Below are positions 1 to 10,943 of a stretch of DNA of 64,000 nucleotides, piece after piece. Source of the DNA: Adiantum capillus-veneris (taxonomy: Eukaryota; Streptophyta; Polypodiopsida; Polypodiales; Pteridaceae); assembly GCA_014529385.2 (NCBI GenBank), contig CM043964.1:130354920-130418919 (forward strand), read 5' to 3'. The stretch's first letter is position 1. Each line of letters opens with the position of its first letter. A model generated the notes under the pieces. It was given only the letters and a program-made list of their open reading frames with translations, was not told where the DNA came from and did not search any database. Both the position numbers and the translations under genes were made by a program.

Positions 1-1103
1 CTTGCAAAGAAAGGGAGAGAACTATGAGAACTCCAAACCCGTCGACACCAAAAAGCGGGATGGGATCCTTGACAAGTCTGTAGGCCTAGTCAGAGTCTCT
101 AAACAAGAAGAATCCAGGGAATATACCTTTACCATTAATAATGGTTTGGGTTTATAGCCCTAGAAGAAGACCTATTCCTATCTAGCAGTGAAAACGGGAC
201 AACTTTCTAAAATTATTTCGGCCCTATAACTTCCATCATTTGGATTAATGTTTCCTTAGCCAACGCTTTTTTCCCACTAACATATATGAGGGCACAGCTG
301 TTGGTGGCCTCCTCTTCCAAGTGGAGAAGTTTCTAAACGTTTTCAATGTGCGTGAATGGATAGTTACCTGACTAATCAGGTCCACCCGTCCATGATTGAC
401 AACCTTAGTCAATCCCCACTTACCACCTCGCACTCACACATGATACTTTGTTATTTAATTACTACCACGTTCTTATCACAATTAAAATAATAGTTCCTTT
501 TATCCTTCATACAGGATCTCATTAAAATAGCCATTGAAAACAGTATTGAAAACATTCTTTTAACAAACAGACATCTTTAGACTTAAGACAAGGTACTGTC
601 AAACTAGAGTCACTGTGACCAGTATTGGCTTGTCTTAAGACCATCTATATAGGGGTGAAAAAACAACACCCATTCCTTATTTATAAAAGCCGGGGTTGAA
701 AAAGTCATCACCCAAAATCCGGGCGTCCATACGCCAACCGGTTGCCCATACAACCGGGCGGTTCCTCTAGGATAAAAATGATATCCTAATTAATATCCAC
801 AAGCACAGACAAGCACGCGATAAAGACTCCACGTGCACTGAGGAAACCGACTGATCCATGGCTAACTCATCACCCGGAGTAAAATATTCCAAGGAATCAA
901 AGGTGTCTTGAGACAAGTTGTCTTAAGGATGATCAAACATTTCTTTCTTAGGTCAACCAATCGTAGCCCAAACATTTCTTTCCTATTTACAAACAATGCT
1001 CATTGGTTTCTTGGAAGTTACCTTTCGTTTTCGGCTCGTTATTCCTTCCTAGTTCTTACGTATGTAATGCTAATTTATAAAGAACTTTAAGCTATTTAAA
1101 GAC
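1..1103. other. no gene recognised
   Basis: AT-rich sequence with only short open frames of about 60 codons and no recognisable protein motif. I see no LTR pair or tandem repeat here. It is probably old, decayed intergenic or transposon sequence. Confidence 0.5.
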
Positions 1104-1289
1104 TTAAGTGAATAAATGGAAATCCACCTGAGGCTGGTCAGCCATCTGCTGTTGCATTGGTTCTTGCAGACTCTCCTCCATAGGCCTATGACTAGGCCCA
1201 GCCTCATGGTCATGGGATACTCTAGTCCTTTTGTGGGTTGTATCTTCTTCATCGGACAAAGGATTTCCTCGTGTCCTTTTCAGATGCAT
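1104..1289 (-). pseudogene. possible gag N-terminal relic
   Basis: A 61-codon minus-strand frame rich in charged residues and Gln, with two short basic stretches (KRTRG and KRTRV) around an acidic SDEED. I do not recognise a domain. Its only support is position: about 200 bases upstream in its own orientation lies a sequence that looks like an LTR end followed by a tRNA primer site, which is where a Ty3/gypsy Gag would begin. The frame stops after 61 codons and nothing recognisable follows, so if real it is a short remnant. It could equally be a chance frame. Confidence 0.25.
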
Positions 1290-1479
1290 AGTGGTAGCCG
1301 TGAATAAATCAACTAGAGTTATTGCTCTCTAGTGATTTTTGAGTAGAGTTATCTCTAGGTGAGTGAGAAATGGGTAGGACTCCAAGTCTAAATTTTTTTC
1401 TGAAGAGGGGGGGCCTTTTTATAGGTTTTTAGAGCTCTTGGACTGATTCTTGCAGGTTCTTGCACCTCAAGCTAGCCCC

Positions 1480-1500
1480 CAGCTTCCCCTAGCGCCATCT
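1480..1500 (-). other. candidate LTR edge and primer binding site (minus strand)
   Basis: Read on the minus strand, a possible LTR end in ...AGCAACA is followed by two bases and then TGGCGCTAGGGGAAGC. TGGCGC is the usual start of the Ty3/gypsy primer binding site, and AACA ends match the other LTRs in this window. I could not find the second LTR, so the element is a relic or partly outside the window. Confidence 0.3.
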
Positions 1501-3594
1501 GTTGCTAAATCTAGCTTGGGCAAGTTCATCACTGTCCCACACAGCCCCCCAGATACCTAAAACTAATTTGTTGCTATTTTTTGACTTTTAATGATTTAAT
1601 TTTGAAAATATCTACAATTATCTATAAATATCTAGGAACTTTAGGATAAAAGTCTTTTGCAGTAATGATTACTAAAACCTTACAATTTTATTTAACTAAC
1701 TTAATTCACAGTGACACCTTCCAGGGCCCATAACTTTGCCAGTTTTTATCGAAATTCTGTTCTGAAAATTCCTAACCATAGTAAAGTCATGATTATGGTT
1801 CCAAAAATACCAATATTTACCACAGTTGGATAATTCTACGTTGTTCTCTTAACAACCAGATTAATTTGATTATGCTTTGTACAATGTTAAGGTTTCAAAA
1901 ACTGGAAACCTTACAAGAACACCTTATTGATGCGCTTTTGGTACCACACACAGCCATTCATAAGACCAAAAGGAAGCACATCTTTAACTTGTAATCAAAT
2001 TTTCTCATGATTTGGTAATCCAAAGTCGATTCCAAAAGTTGCATTGTGTTCCTTGTCTCTTACTCTTTTAATTCAGTATAATCATTTCCAATTTTGTTGT
2101 GGTTTGCTACTACACATTTGTGAGCCTTCTCTACAGATTGGAGGAATTTTTTTTATTATAAATATTATTTTGGCCATAGAAGAGTGTTGTAAGACCTTAG
2201 GGCAACCTATCTGCAACGTTCTACTGCAGTTTTTTTGACATGAACCATGATGGATCACCCTTTACACAATTTCCACTAAAAACATCGAGGAATTTAATGG
2301 TGTTGACTTTCATACTTGGCAGACAAAAGTCAAGAGCATGACCACCAGACTTTGTAGATTAGTGTACTTAGACCTAATATAGCTTTCCCTAAAGTTTTGT
2401 GACAATCCAAATTCATTTAATCAAAAAAATAGTGTGATGACCTTGAGCGGTGAGATAGGACATAGACAATTTTTCATATCATAGAGTGTTGGTTTTCTTG
2501 TTGTGCTGATGTGATTACTTGCTAGGTTCCCTTCTTGATGTTGACACCCTCAAAGAGTCTTTGTGCCCCATCCGAGTCACTTTCCTGAGTATTGACATGT
2601 TATGTTAGTGCCAGATAACTATGATATAGACGTCCGTCACGGTGAGCCACTAACATGCATCAAAAGCAAAGTGGACTCCCTATACAACTAACCTTCAACC
2701 TCTTTCTAAACCCCATTTAATAATACACACTTTAAAGATTGTTGCATTCAATAAAAATTACCATAACATACTAAATGTTACTAGCATGTGGCTTCACATA
2801 TACTATAATTGCAAGCAGCAAAAGCAGACAATAACATCTACTTCCCTAATTACAAATGCATATCATCATTTGGTCACTTTGGAATATCACTTTTCTTCTT
2901 GCAAACACATATTTTAATACATTTTTTTTTCAATCTCCTAATGACTTTGAAATAACAGTAGCACATCTAACAAGTGATCAAACATCCAATTCTCTTACTA
3001 TAGTCAATTTGTATTGCAAACCTTTTTGTGCCATTTTCACCATAGATGCAAGCTTTGTCATCAATCTTTACACCTAACAATCTACACAAACCAATAATAC
3101 TTATAAGTGACTTTGATGTTGATGAAAAAAATCACAAATTCTAAGTACATTACACTCATAAAGTTTATATCTTTCTTAAATTTAAAACAAAATATATCAT
3201 TAAAAACAACCATCTACAACTCTACATTAAACCAAATATGGACAACTAATAGCTTAACAACAATTACTACCAGAACAAAATTTACCTTTGGGTCAGCCCA
3301 TTCTACCATTTACCTAAAAATCCCTCTCTTGTAAAATACTATGATGTTTAAGCTCTTTCTTAGAGGCCTATGTGACCCGGGATATGACTCTTCACCCTTT
3401 TCGGCTTTGTTTTTAAAGTCATTATCGCAACATGTTCTTCTTATTTAACATGTCACTAGCAAAGGCTTAGCTAAGGGTGTTTATACACATAACTAGAACC
3501 CTCCATCATGCTTTCAGAATGGGCAGGGGGTCTTTACACACACATTGCACACTAAATTATTGATTTAAAGAAAAGAAACCGAATGTCATCTTCA
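1501..3594. other. no gene recognised
   Basis: AT-rich, with scattered short frames in all directions and no motif. The left edge may belong to the LTR of the minus-strand relic. Nothing else is supported. Confidence 0.45.
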
Positions 3595-3760
3595 TGACTA
3601 TAGCCTATTGGTTGAAACAAGAACTATGAACATCCCCACCATAGGTTCAAAGTTTGGTGTTCCCCATTATTTTGGACAAGGTGTGGGTGCTGCCCAAGAT
3701 TTTAGTGCTCCCTTCTTCATGGATCCAATTGGCAAAGTAAAGTAAAACAAACTAAAATGG
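3595..3760 (+). repeat. tRNA-derived SINE candidate
   Basis: Contains TAGCCTATTGGTTGAA, like the RNA polymerase III A box (TRGCNNARTGG), and about 50 bases on ATAGGTTCAAAGTTTGG, like a B box (GGTTCRANNCC). The spacing fits a tRNA-derived head. A second sequence with nearly the same A box lies at 55.2 kb. The 3' end and flanking duplications are not clear, so the edges are approximate. Confidence 0.35.
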
Positions 3761-4295
3761 TTCTCTTCCAAGTTTGCCTTCTAATGGTCCTTTGAAGGTC
3801 TACAATTGCAGTTTCTCCCATGTCACGGGTATCTTCTTTAATCTATTTCAAATGATCCACAAAAGTGTAGCTATGATGGCGTGACACATAACAATATCCA
3901 ACCCTCTACATTCCCCCAAACTATTTCTTGCCAAGAGAGGAAAAATCTTGTGCAAAAATAAAAAATAAAAAATTTGTTGAATGTATAAGTGAAAAGAAGC
4001 CTAGTATGCCCTCTTCCTACCATTTTTATCTTTGAAAAATTCATGTACCCGATCAAAATTTGTATACCCTATTTTCTCTCCAAATGGCCATATGCAAAAT
4101 GACCCATAGTATATAAGAATTCTTGATAGAAGGGGGGAAGGCCCACATTTTTTTGGATCCATAAACCCATCGTGAAGCACGAGTGAGACTACTTCTGCCT
4201 CCGACGGCAATGTTGCCTCCAATAGAAACAAAAAGGAGAGAGACAAACTCGCCACCTTCAGGGGTAGTGCTACCTTTCCTGTGTGAGAGAGAGTG
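3761..4295. other. no gene recognised
   Basis: Short frames only. The last bases before the LTR of element B are a GA-rich run ending in gagtg, which would be the left target-site copy of that element if one survives. Confidence 0.45.
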
Positions 4296-5258
4296 TGTTA
4301 GCAGCGGCTAACACAGGCTACACCAGTTATGCATCAAGCGGGAGATATGCTATGGTTGTTTCCGACTCACTTTGTATAAGCATTGGGCTCAGTGAGAGTT
4401 CCAAAGTTGTATATGCTAGCTAGAGGGCTCAAACTTAAACCCATAGTAAAAGGTATTGTGGTGAAAGCTTTTATAAGGAAGCCTTTATGCAAGGAGGTTT
4501 CATTCTTGAGTATCCACTCTTGAGGATCCACTTTTGAGATCTCTCTCTCTCTCTCTTGAGTGTTCACTCTACAGATGGCCTAGCCTTGAGCTTAATGCCC
4601 ATGCTTAAGAGGCTAGTGTTAATCAATTGTAATTAGAGAACCATTCTTAATCTAATCTCTACCTTCTCATTATTCTACTTCTTATCTATTACATTATGTC
4701 CTGAAGTATCACATTTCTCATTATTCTTCATTTGAGTTTGTGTGATGACTTCTTGCTATTAACCACTCTTATCCTTCTATGAGCATTTGATTTGCGATAT
4801 TTAGCATCACTAATTAGGTTGATTAAGTTGGTTCTTAATCTTGTAATGAGTGTGTGTGCCCTATTGTTTGCTTGTGTGTGGATAGGTTTTATGAAACTCT
4901 AGCACCATTCACCTCGTGTGTGTCGCTATTGATGAAGTGCCGTGATTGGCATGTGGTGATTGGAGAGGCCAACACCAATGCAATTAATGTGTGCTTATCA
5001 TTAGTGTGCTTTGGGTTTCTAGTCTATGGTAAGTCGGAATTCGGTGGATTTAATGTGTGTAGGTGATGCTTCATTAACGATGTGATAGAGTTAGTGATTT
5101 AATGACTAACCTCTATTGCATTGGATGAGCATACTCATGAATCCTCTTATTCCATTCATCCAATGCTCGTGCTTCCATGCCCTAGCCAGGTTGGCGATCC
5201 ACGGATTGATAATTTTGTGTGGGTTGCGATTAGGTCGTTGCTACAACGCCTCCCAACA
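4296..5258 (+). repeat. 5' LTR of element B
   Basis: Begins TGTTAGCAGCGGC and ends CTCCCAACA, so it has TG...CA ends. It matches the split right-hand LTR over its whole length. A TATA-like TTATAAGG lies near 4471 and may be the promoter. A short CT run sits in the middle. The primer binding site starts two bases after the end. Confidence 0.9.
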
Positions 5259-5260
5259 TT

Positions 5261-5284
5261 TGGGGCCGTTGTCGGGGATCGATA
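5261..5284 (+). other. primer binding site of element B (tRNA-Asp type)
   Basis: TGGGGCCGTTGTCGGGGATC two bases after the LTR. Plant Ty3/gypsy elements of the Tat/Athila group commonly use the complement of the tRNA-Asp 3' end, TGGCGCCGTTGCCGGGGATC. The match has two mismatches in these 20 bases. Confidence 0.85.
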
Positions 5285-5833
5285 ACCTAAGCTAGTGAGT
5301 ATAGGGTGTTTAGAATAGAGTAGTTTCACTACTAATTTCATCGGTTTTTGAGTGTGTGTAACTCAATATTGGTTTAATTTGATGAAGTTGTGCAAGTAAT
5401 TGAAGCTAATTTTTGAGTTATAAATACCTTAGACCCCCAATTTCACTAATTTCATACTAACCTTTACTAATTTCATTTCATTTCTATGCTAATTGTACTA
5501 ATTTTATGCTATTTTTTACTAACTTTGCTAACCTAAGCACTAACATTTGATGTGTAATGAATGATTAATCCCCTTGTAAGAGGTGGAATCATCACTCTAA
5601 TCAAGTTAATTGTGCTAATTTATGCCTAATTTGATAATTTGAGTGTTTGATAAATTTGGCCTACAAGTCAATTTTGGAGCCGATTTGAAGGTGCACACAC
5701 TTGTGTGTGCAATGATGCGTCTTTGCGTGGAGCAAAGGAATAGCTTGGAGTGTGATTATGATGTAAGTGCACTCACTTGCTCGTGTCAATTCTTGATTGA
5801 TTAATGTGGTTCAATGTGTGCTAATTATTTGCT
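5285..5833 (+). other. leader of element B
   Basis: Noncoding AT-rich sequence between the primer site of B and the copia insertion. Words such as 'ctaatttcat' and 'actaatttt' recur, giving it a low-complexity look. No frame of interest. Confidence 0.6.
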
Positions 5834-5838
5834 AAAAT
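5834..5838. repeat. target-site duplication aaaat (left), copia element
   Basis: aaaat directly before the copia LTR; the same five bases directly follow the other end at 13976. Confidence 0.85.
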
Positions 5839-5923
5839 TGTTAGAAAATAAGACGTAGCTAAATAGATTTTTGAGTAGATTACTTAATGGAGAGAGATAG
5901 ATTTCACACACAAGAGATTATAG

Positions 5924-5958
<35 letters not shown>

Positions 5959-6283
5959 CACGATATACGTGGTTCACCCAATGTGGGCTACGTCCACGGG
6001 AAAGCAGCCACTCAATGGCTTTAGCACTTCAAAAGAAGTAGTTTACAAAGGGATTAAATCCTTGATAGAGCTCCCGCCTTGCTTCACTCTCACCACATCA
6101 CACTCACCTTGTTGCATCAACTTCACACTATGAAATGTGTGTAGAAATGGCCTCCTTTTATACGCCAAAAGGGCTGTCCTCTCTTATGAGAGACAGCCAT
6201 GTGTAGCCGCCCTTGTGCGAATAAGTCCAAATCGGACCCTCCAATCCGCCCATGTGTGGCCGCCCTTGAGAAGACAAGTCCGC
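5839..6283 (-). repeat. truncated 3' LTR of the copia element
   Basis: Matches the full copia LTR at 13237 with only a few differences, then stops after agtccgc and runs straight into the TR-GAG LTR. The outer end (CTAACA on the minus strand) is intact and touches the target duplication. It includes a GA run of about 27 bases and a TATA box. Confidence 0.92.
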
Positions 6284-7199
6284 GCTATCCGCGGGCCGAC
6301 GACATGAGGTAAGCAGGTGCGTCACCTGGCATCTAGTGGCGTCAGGAGGTTGAACGGGGTCAATACTTGCACGCGGATGAGTACGGACACAACGTGGATG
6401 TTTTCTTGTGATAATTATGCAGAGAGGTCATCATGAAGACCATATTTTGGGTCCACTTCACGTGGTGGCGGGATGCATTATTGAAAAAAGTCGAGTGCCA
6501 GGTGTGCGGATGATGCAAAAAGGTGATAACTATGCACTGCGAGGTCAGTTTTTGGCCTGTTCGGGGTCCGTTTGAGGTCATCTAAAAGGGCAAGGGTGTC
6601 CAACTAATAAAGCAAAGTGTGGGAACTGAAAAAACAGAGAGAAGACCAGAAAAAACGTGGAGAAGAGAGGAGGAACAGCCGCAGGTGTGTTTTTGCTCAT
6701 TTTGGAGCCTGTTTTGGCCGTAAACTGCTCATCCGAGGTCGGATTTGAGCACTTTGACATTGTAGACTACGGTTTTGGGCCGTTCCGGACGCAATGGCGC
6801 TGTCCATTTTGCCAAATTCCTCACTCTTTTCCTGCTTTTTTTCTGTGTAAGTTTCTCCTATGAGCGAAGTTTCTGCTCTAGTTTGTGATTGTATCTGGTA
6901 TCTTTTACCCATATTGTGTGAGCTGTTTGCCCCAATGGTGTTGGCCCAAGCTCATTTGTATCTAAACATCAGAAATTCTCCTCTTTTGAGCTGAGTTTTT
7001 TGGGTGTGTGTGTGTGTGTGTCTGTGTGGAGTGGGCAAGTGGATAGTCTCTCTCCTCTCACTCCAGAGGTGTGTTCCCTGTCTCGGCCAGGTGTGTTGTG
7101 TAAGCCGAGTGGTGCCCCATAGTGTGTGTGTGTGTATCTTCCCAAGAGTGTGTGTCGGGTCGTTATAGAGGCGCTGTGTGTGTTTTCATCCCGCTCACA
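6284..7199 (+). repeat. left LTR of the TR-GAG element (probably clipped at its 5' end)
   Basis: Identical to the right copy apart from roughly fifteen differences counted by eye, including GT-run length. Ends ATCCCGCTCACA. It holds a GT microsatellite near 7003 and several later GT tracts. Confidence 0.9.
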
Positions 7200-7205
7200 T
7201 TCTTT

Positions 7206-7225
7206 TGGCGCCCCCACGGAGGATC
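7206..7225 (+). other. candidate primer binding site of the TR-GAG element
   Basis: TGGCGCCCCCACGGAGGATC, six bases after the LTR end. The first seven bases and the last GGATC agree with the tRNA-Asp-type site; the middle does not. It may use a variant tRNA or be decayed. Confidence 0.5.
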
Positions 7226-8265
7226 TTCTTCGAGTACCTTCTGCTTCGAGCTTCAAGCTTCGAGATTCGCGATTACAGGTTGTAGACTACAGGTTACAGG
7301 TTACACGTTACAGGGACAGGTACACGTACAAGTGATTCACACAGGTACAGGTAGCTGGAGTACAGTGATATACTAGCAGTGATGTCACTTGCAGTTGTTG
7401 TGGGTATGCATCACTTGGCGCCTATTTGAGCGCATTGTCTGCTGGATTGTACGTTACTTGTGGAAACTGCCATTGTACGCATTTGTGGAGCCATACTTGG
7501 TTGTATTTGGCAGTCCCAGCCATTTCTGAGACTTGGTCTGGAAGATAGTCATTTTTGAGACTTGACTATATGCGATTTGCATTAGCCTTCGTGTGAGGGT
7601 CGATAGCGTGAGGTTTTATTGAGCTAGGGGATTCTCAAATGTGGAGATCCTTTCGGTGATACATGTAGCTGGAGCACCCTTTTCGTGAACTCGCCATAGG
7701 CTATGTACTAGTGAGTCCTATTTGATGCTCGGGTTCTATTGTTGACAGTTTATGCATACATATACAGTCTATATTTTGGGTTCCTACTGCTCTACTTCTG
7801 GGGAAACTCGGCCAAAATTTTTCCAAGTTAGGATGGCTGGTTTTTTGGTCTTGTGAGCCATTTATGCTGTTATGCTGTTGAAATTTTGGCAAAATCAGAG
7901 GATAAGACAGGTGTGCTTTCTTGGGAGCTTCATGGTTGGCTTTAATGGATGATTAAAACGGACCTCAATTCACTCCTTTTCATTTAACTCAAAGAATCCA
8001 GATAAATGTTCATGTGTCCAGGAAGATTTTTTTCCAGCAGCGCATAGTCTTTATGTTCGGGCCAAGAAGATTAAGGGAGATACTGGAATGTCCTTTACCT
8101 GTTGTAATTCCAATGATCAACTACGAAAACTCATTTGATGTGCATGTGTTTGTCCTTATCTAAAGTTGAGCTCCATTGAAGTTTCTGGGAATTGAGTCAG
8201 TCAAAAGTTGTGGGTTCTTGCACGTGTGTTCAAAGAGGTTCTTAAAGCATTAAACTTGGGTAGCC
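7226..8265 (+). other. leader of the TR-GAG element
   Basis: Noncoding stretch between primer site and gag ATG. Near 7275-7345 a run of short 'acaggttacaggtta' type repeats is present. Packaging signals would be expected here, but I cannot identify one. Confidence 0.5.
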
Positions 8266-9753
8266 ATGGCTTTCTCTTATCCGGATTTTCATGGAAGAAG
8301 TGGTGAAGATGCGGAAGACTTTCTGGAGCAAGTCGAGGTGGCATGCATAAGCAACAATATGTGTGATGAGGAGAAGATTTTGAGGCTATTTGGATTGCTT
8401 TTGAAAGATGAGGCCCGTGTTTGGTTCATGGATTTGGAAGCTAAAGAAGCAGTGGCTTCTTCTTATGGTTTGAGTCTTGACAAGTTTATAGAAGCTTTTT
8501 TAGAGCGTTTCCAGGTTTTGGAAGATGCAAATGCAGTATGGAATGAGCTCAATGCTCTTAAGCAAGGTTCTTGTCAAGGTGTTGATGCCTATGTACAAGG
8601 TTTTATAGATTTATGGACTCGTTGGTGTGTTGCTCTTAAGGATGAGACCCCCCCTTGTTCATTGAAGAAAAGTTCTTTTGTTGATGGTTTGTCACCTTGG
8701 TCGCGGTTCGAGGTTGAGTTGAAGAGGCCCGAGTCTTTTGAAGATGCAGTATGCATTGCAAAGCACAAGGAATGGAAGTTTAAGTGTCTTGAGGAACATG
8801 GTATCAGTACAGGTATGCATCAAGATGGATTTGACATGGAAGATGAAGTTAAGCCTAAGCAGGTGAAAAGTAGCCTATCCTATGATGTTTCTCGTTTCTT
8901 CCCAAGGTCTATTGTGAAGCGTAAAGAGGTCTTGCAAGTTGACAGGTTTATGGAAGATCCTAAAGAGGTGAGTAATGCTTTGGATACAAGATTGAAAAGT
9001 CTTGAAGAGGATGCATTGGCTACTTGTGTACCTTGTGATTCTGGGTGTGAGTGTGAGGTTGAGGTTATTGATGATGAGCACGTATCTTTGGATACTAGTT
9101 CCTTGGAAATTAGGGAAGAGGGCAAGGTTGAGAGCCATTTTGTGGATTTGTTGGATGTGGAGCCTGTTTTGAAGCCATATTTTGATGTATGTGCAGTGAT
9201 TGAACCGATTTGTGAGCATGATTGTGGTTTAGAGCAGGGATCTGTATTCTTGGAGACTGATGAACCCATGCTAGAAGCTATGGATAGTGGTGCTAGCCAT
9301 GATTATGATGTGGATAAAGTTATGTGTGATGATGAGTATGCTTATGATGATGAGAAGGGGTTTGGCATATATGAGTCCAATCTCAGCTATGTGGATGCCT
9401 ATGCTAGGGATATGTGTGTTGCGGGGATACTCTTGTGCTTTGGATATCAACAACTTTACCTTCACACAATGCTTTTAGCTACTTGGGTGCATGATTTGCA
9501 GGTTGTTGCTATGGCTGGTGAAGCCAAGATGCCAGGTGATGAGTCACTTGAGTTGTCTCTATCGGTTGGGTTGAATGTGGCATGCAATATTTATGCTTTT
9601 GGAACTCCAGACAGGGTGGATGCGTTAGCTGGATATGCCTATGGTGCATTTTGGTTGATTGTTGACAAATGTAGGTGTGGTGTTATGATGCTTCTTGTGA
9701 ATCAGGCGATATGCCTTTGGCCTTTTGATCCAGGTGGAATGAGCATCTACTAG
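8266..9753 (+). CDS. Gag protein of the TR-GAG element (retrotransposon gag domain)
   Basis: Starts at an ATG in a good context (gccATGG) and stays open for 495 codons. Residues about 5-175 look like the Ty3/gypsy retrotransposon gag domain: an acidic start with YPDF..GEDAEDFL, then DEARVWF, a Phe/Leu-rich helix around FIEAFLERF, and a central VDAYVQGFIDLW. This domain forms the capsid shell. No zinc knuckle (CX2CX4HX4C) follows. Instead there is an acidic, Cys-containing region of about 200 residues and a hydrophobic C-terminus. A DSGAS near residue 342 resembles a retropepsin active site, but the rest of a protease fold is not visible. No pol follows. The element would need capsid partners and enzymes in trans. 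The intact frame and similar LTRs suggest a fairly recent insertion. Confidence 0.85.
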   Translation: MAFSYPDFHGRSGEDAEDFLEQVEVACISNNMCDEEKILRLFGLLLKDEARVWFMDLEAKEAVASSYGLSLDKFIEAFLERFQVLEDANAVWNELNALKQGSCQGVDAYVQGFIDLWTRWCVALKDETPPCSLKKSSFVDGLSPWSRFEVELKRPESFEDAVCIAKHKEWKFKCLEEHGISTGMHQDGFDMEDEVKPKQVKSSLSYDVSRFFPRSIVKRKEVLQVDRFMEDPKEVSNALDTRLKSLEEDALATCVPCDSGCECEVEVIDDEHVSLDTSSLEIREEGKVESHFVDLLDVEPVLKPYFDVCAVIEPICEHDCGLEQGSVFLETDEPMLEAMDSGASHDYDVDKVMCDDEYAYDDEKGFGIYESNLSYVDAYARDMCVAGILLCFGYQQLYLHTMLLATWVHDLQVVAMAGEAKMPGDESLELSLSVGLNVACNIYAFGTPDRVDALAGYAYGAFWLIVDKCRCGVMMLLVNQAICLWPFDPGGMSIY

Positions 9754-10027
9754 TGCTGCTGCTGAGCATGAATGCTCTAGCAGGCTACGGGGTGGGCAAG
9801 TTATGTCAGGAGTTTTTTGGAGCAAGGGATTGCGCATATGTACATACACATGCATGGTGCATCAAATAAAGAATTGCCCATTTTTCAGAGCCAGGTGGTT
9901 ACGTGGGGCCCACATGTGTACAGGTAGGACAGCATGTACATAGTGCATCGATTTTCATCATCACCAGTACCAATATGTTTTTTCTACAATAATGAGGAGT
10001 TTAGAGCGCGTAAAACTTCTCAAGAAA
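9754..10027 (+). other. 3' untranslated region of the TR-GAG element
   Basis: No ORF. I looked for a polypurine tract before the right LTR and found only a weak atgaggag near 9992, which may mark the true LTR start. Confidence 0.4.
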
Positions 10028-10943
10028 GCTATCCGCGGGCCGACGACATGAGGTAAGCAGGTGCGTCAGCTGGCATCTAGTGGCGTCAGGAGGTTGAACG
10101 GGGTCAATACTTGCACGCGGATGAGTACGGACACAACGTGGATGTTTTCTTGTGATAATTATGCAGAGAGGTCATCATGAAGACCATATTTTGGGGCCAC
10201 TTCACGTGGTGGCGGGATGCATTATTGAAAAAAGTCGAGTGCCAGGTGTGCGGATGATGCAAAAAGGTGATAACTATGCACTGCGAGGTCAGTTTTTGGC
10301 CTGTTCGGGGTCCGTTTGAGGTCATCTAAAAGGGCAAGGGTGCCCAACTAATAAAGAAAAGTGTGGGAACTGAAAAAACAGAGAGAAGACCAGAAAAAAC
10401 GTGGAGAAGAGAGGAGGAACAGCCGCAGGTGTGTTTTTGCTCATTTTGGAGCCTGTTTTGGTCGTAAACTGCTCATCCGAGGTCGGATTTGAGCACTTTG
10501 ACATTGTAGACTGGGGTTTTGGGCCGTTCCGGACGCGATGGCGCTGTCCATTTTGCCAAATTCCTCACTCTTTTCTTGCTGTTTTTCTGTGTAAGTTTCT
10601 CCTATGAGCGAAGTTTCTGCTCTAGTTTGTGATTGTATCTGGTATCTTTTACCCATATTGTGTGAGCTGTTTTCCCCATTGCTGTTGGCCCAAGCTCATT
10701 TGTATCTAAACATCAGAAATTCTCCTCTTTTGAGCTGAGTTTTTTGGGTGTGTGTGTGTGTGTGTGTCTGTGTGGAGTGGGCAAGTGGATAGTCTCTCTC
10801 CTCTCACTCCAGAGGTGTGTTCCCTATCTCGTCCAGGTGTGTTGTGTAAGCCGAGTGGTGCCCCATAGTGTGTGTGTGTATCTTCCCAAGAGTGTGTGTC
10901 GGGTCGTTATAGAGGCGCTGTGTGTGTTTTCATCCCGCTCACA
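10028..10943 (+). repeat. right LTR of the TR-GAG element
   Basis: Copy of 6284-7199 of the same length. Its end (CCGCTCACA) abuts the copia coding sequence. Homology to the left copy starts at gctatccgcgg; the bases just upstream may belong to the LTR, because the left copy is truncated. Confidence 0.9.

Larger units (their letters stand above)
6284..10943 (+). mobile_element. TR-GAG element (LTRs plus gag only) inside the copia element
   Basis: Two direct repeats of 916 bases flank a 2.8-kb interior with a single gag ORF and no protease, RT or integrase. This is the layout described for terminal-repeat retrotransposons with a GAG domain (TR-GAG), non-autonomous elements that rely on a gypsy partner. 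The right end falls in the copia coding frame. On the left the shared sequence begins at gctatccgcgg rather than TG, next to the broken copia LTR. The left LTR was therefore probably clipped by the deletion that removed the copia RT, and the 5' edge of the right LTR may lie some bases to the left of where I put it. Confidence 0.85.

Noticed and set aside
9280-9320. DSGAS in the TR-GAG Gag ORF as a protease
   Set aside because: No hydrophobic lead, flap or closing LGxxW/F motif around it.
10824-10943. Extension of the copia frame beyond integrase
   Set aside because: These codons come from the LTR of the inserted TR-GAG element, not from copia.
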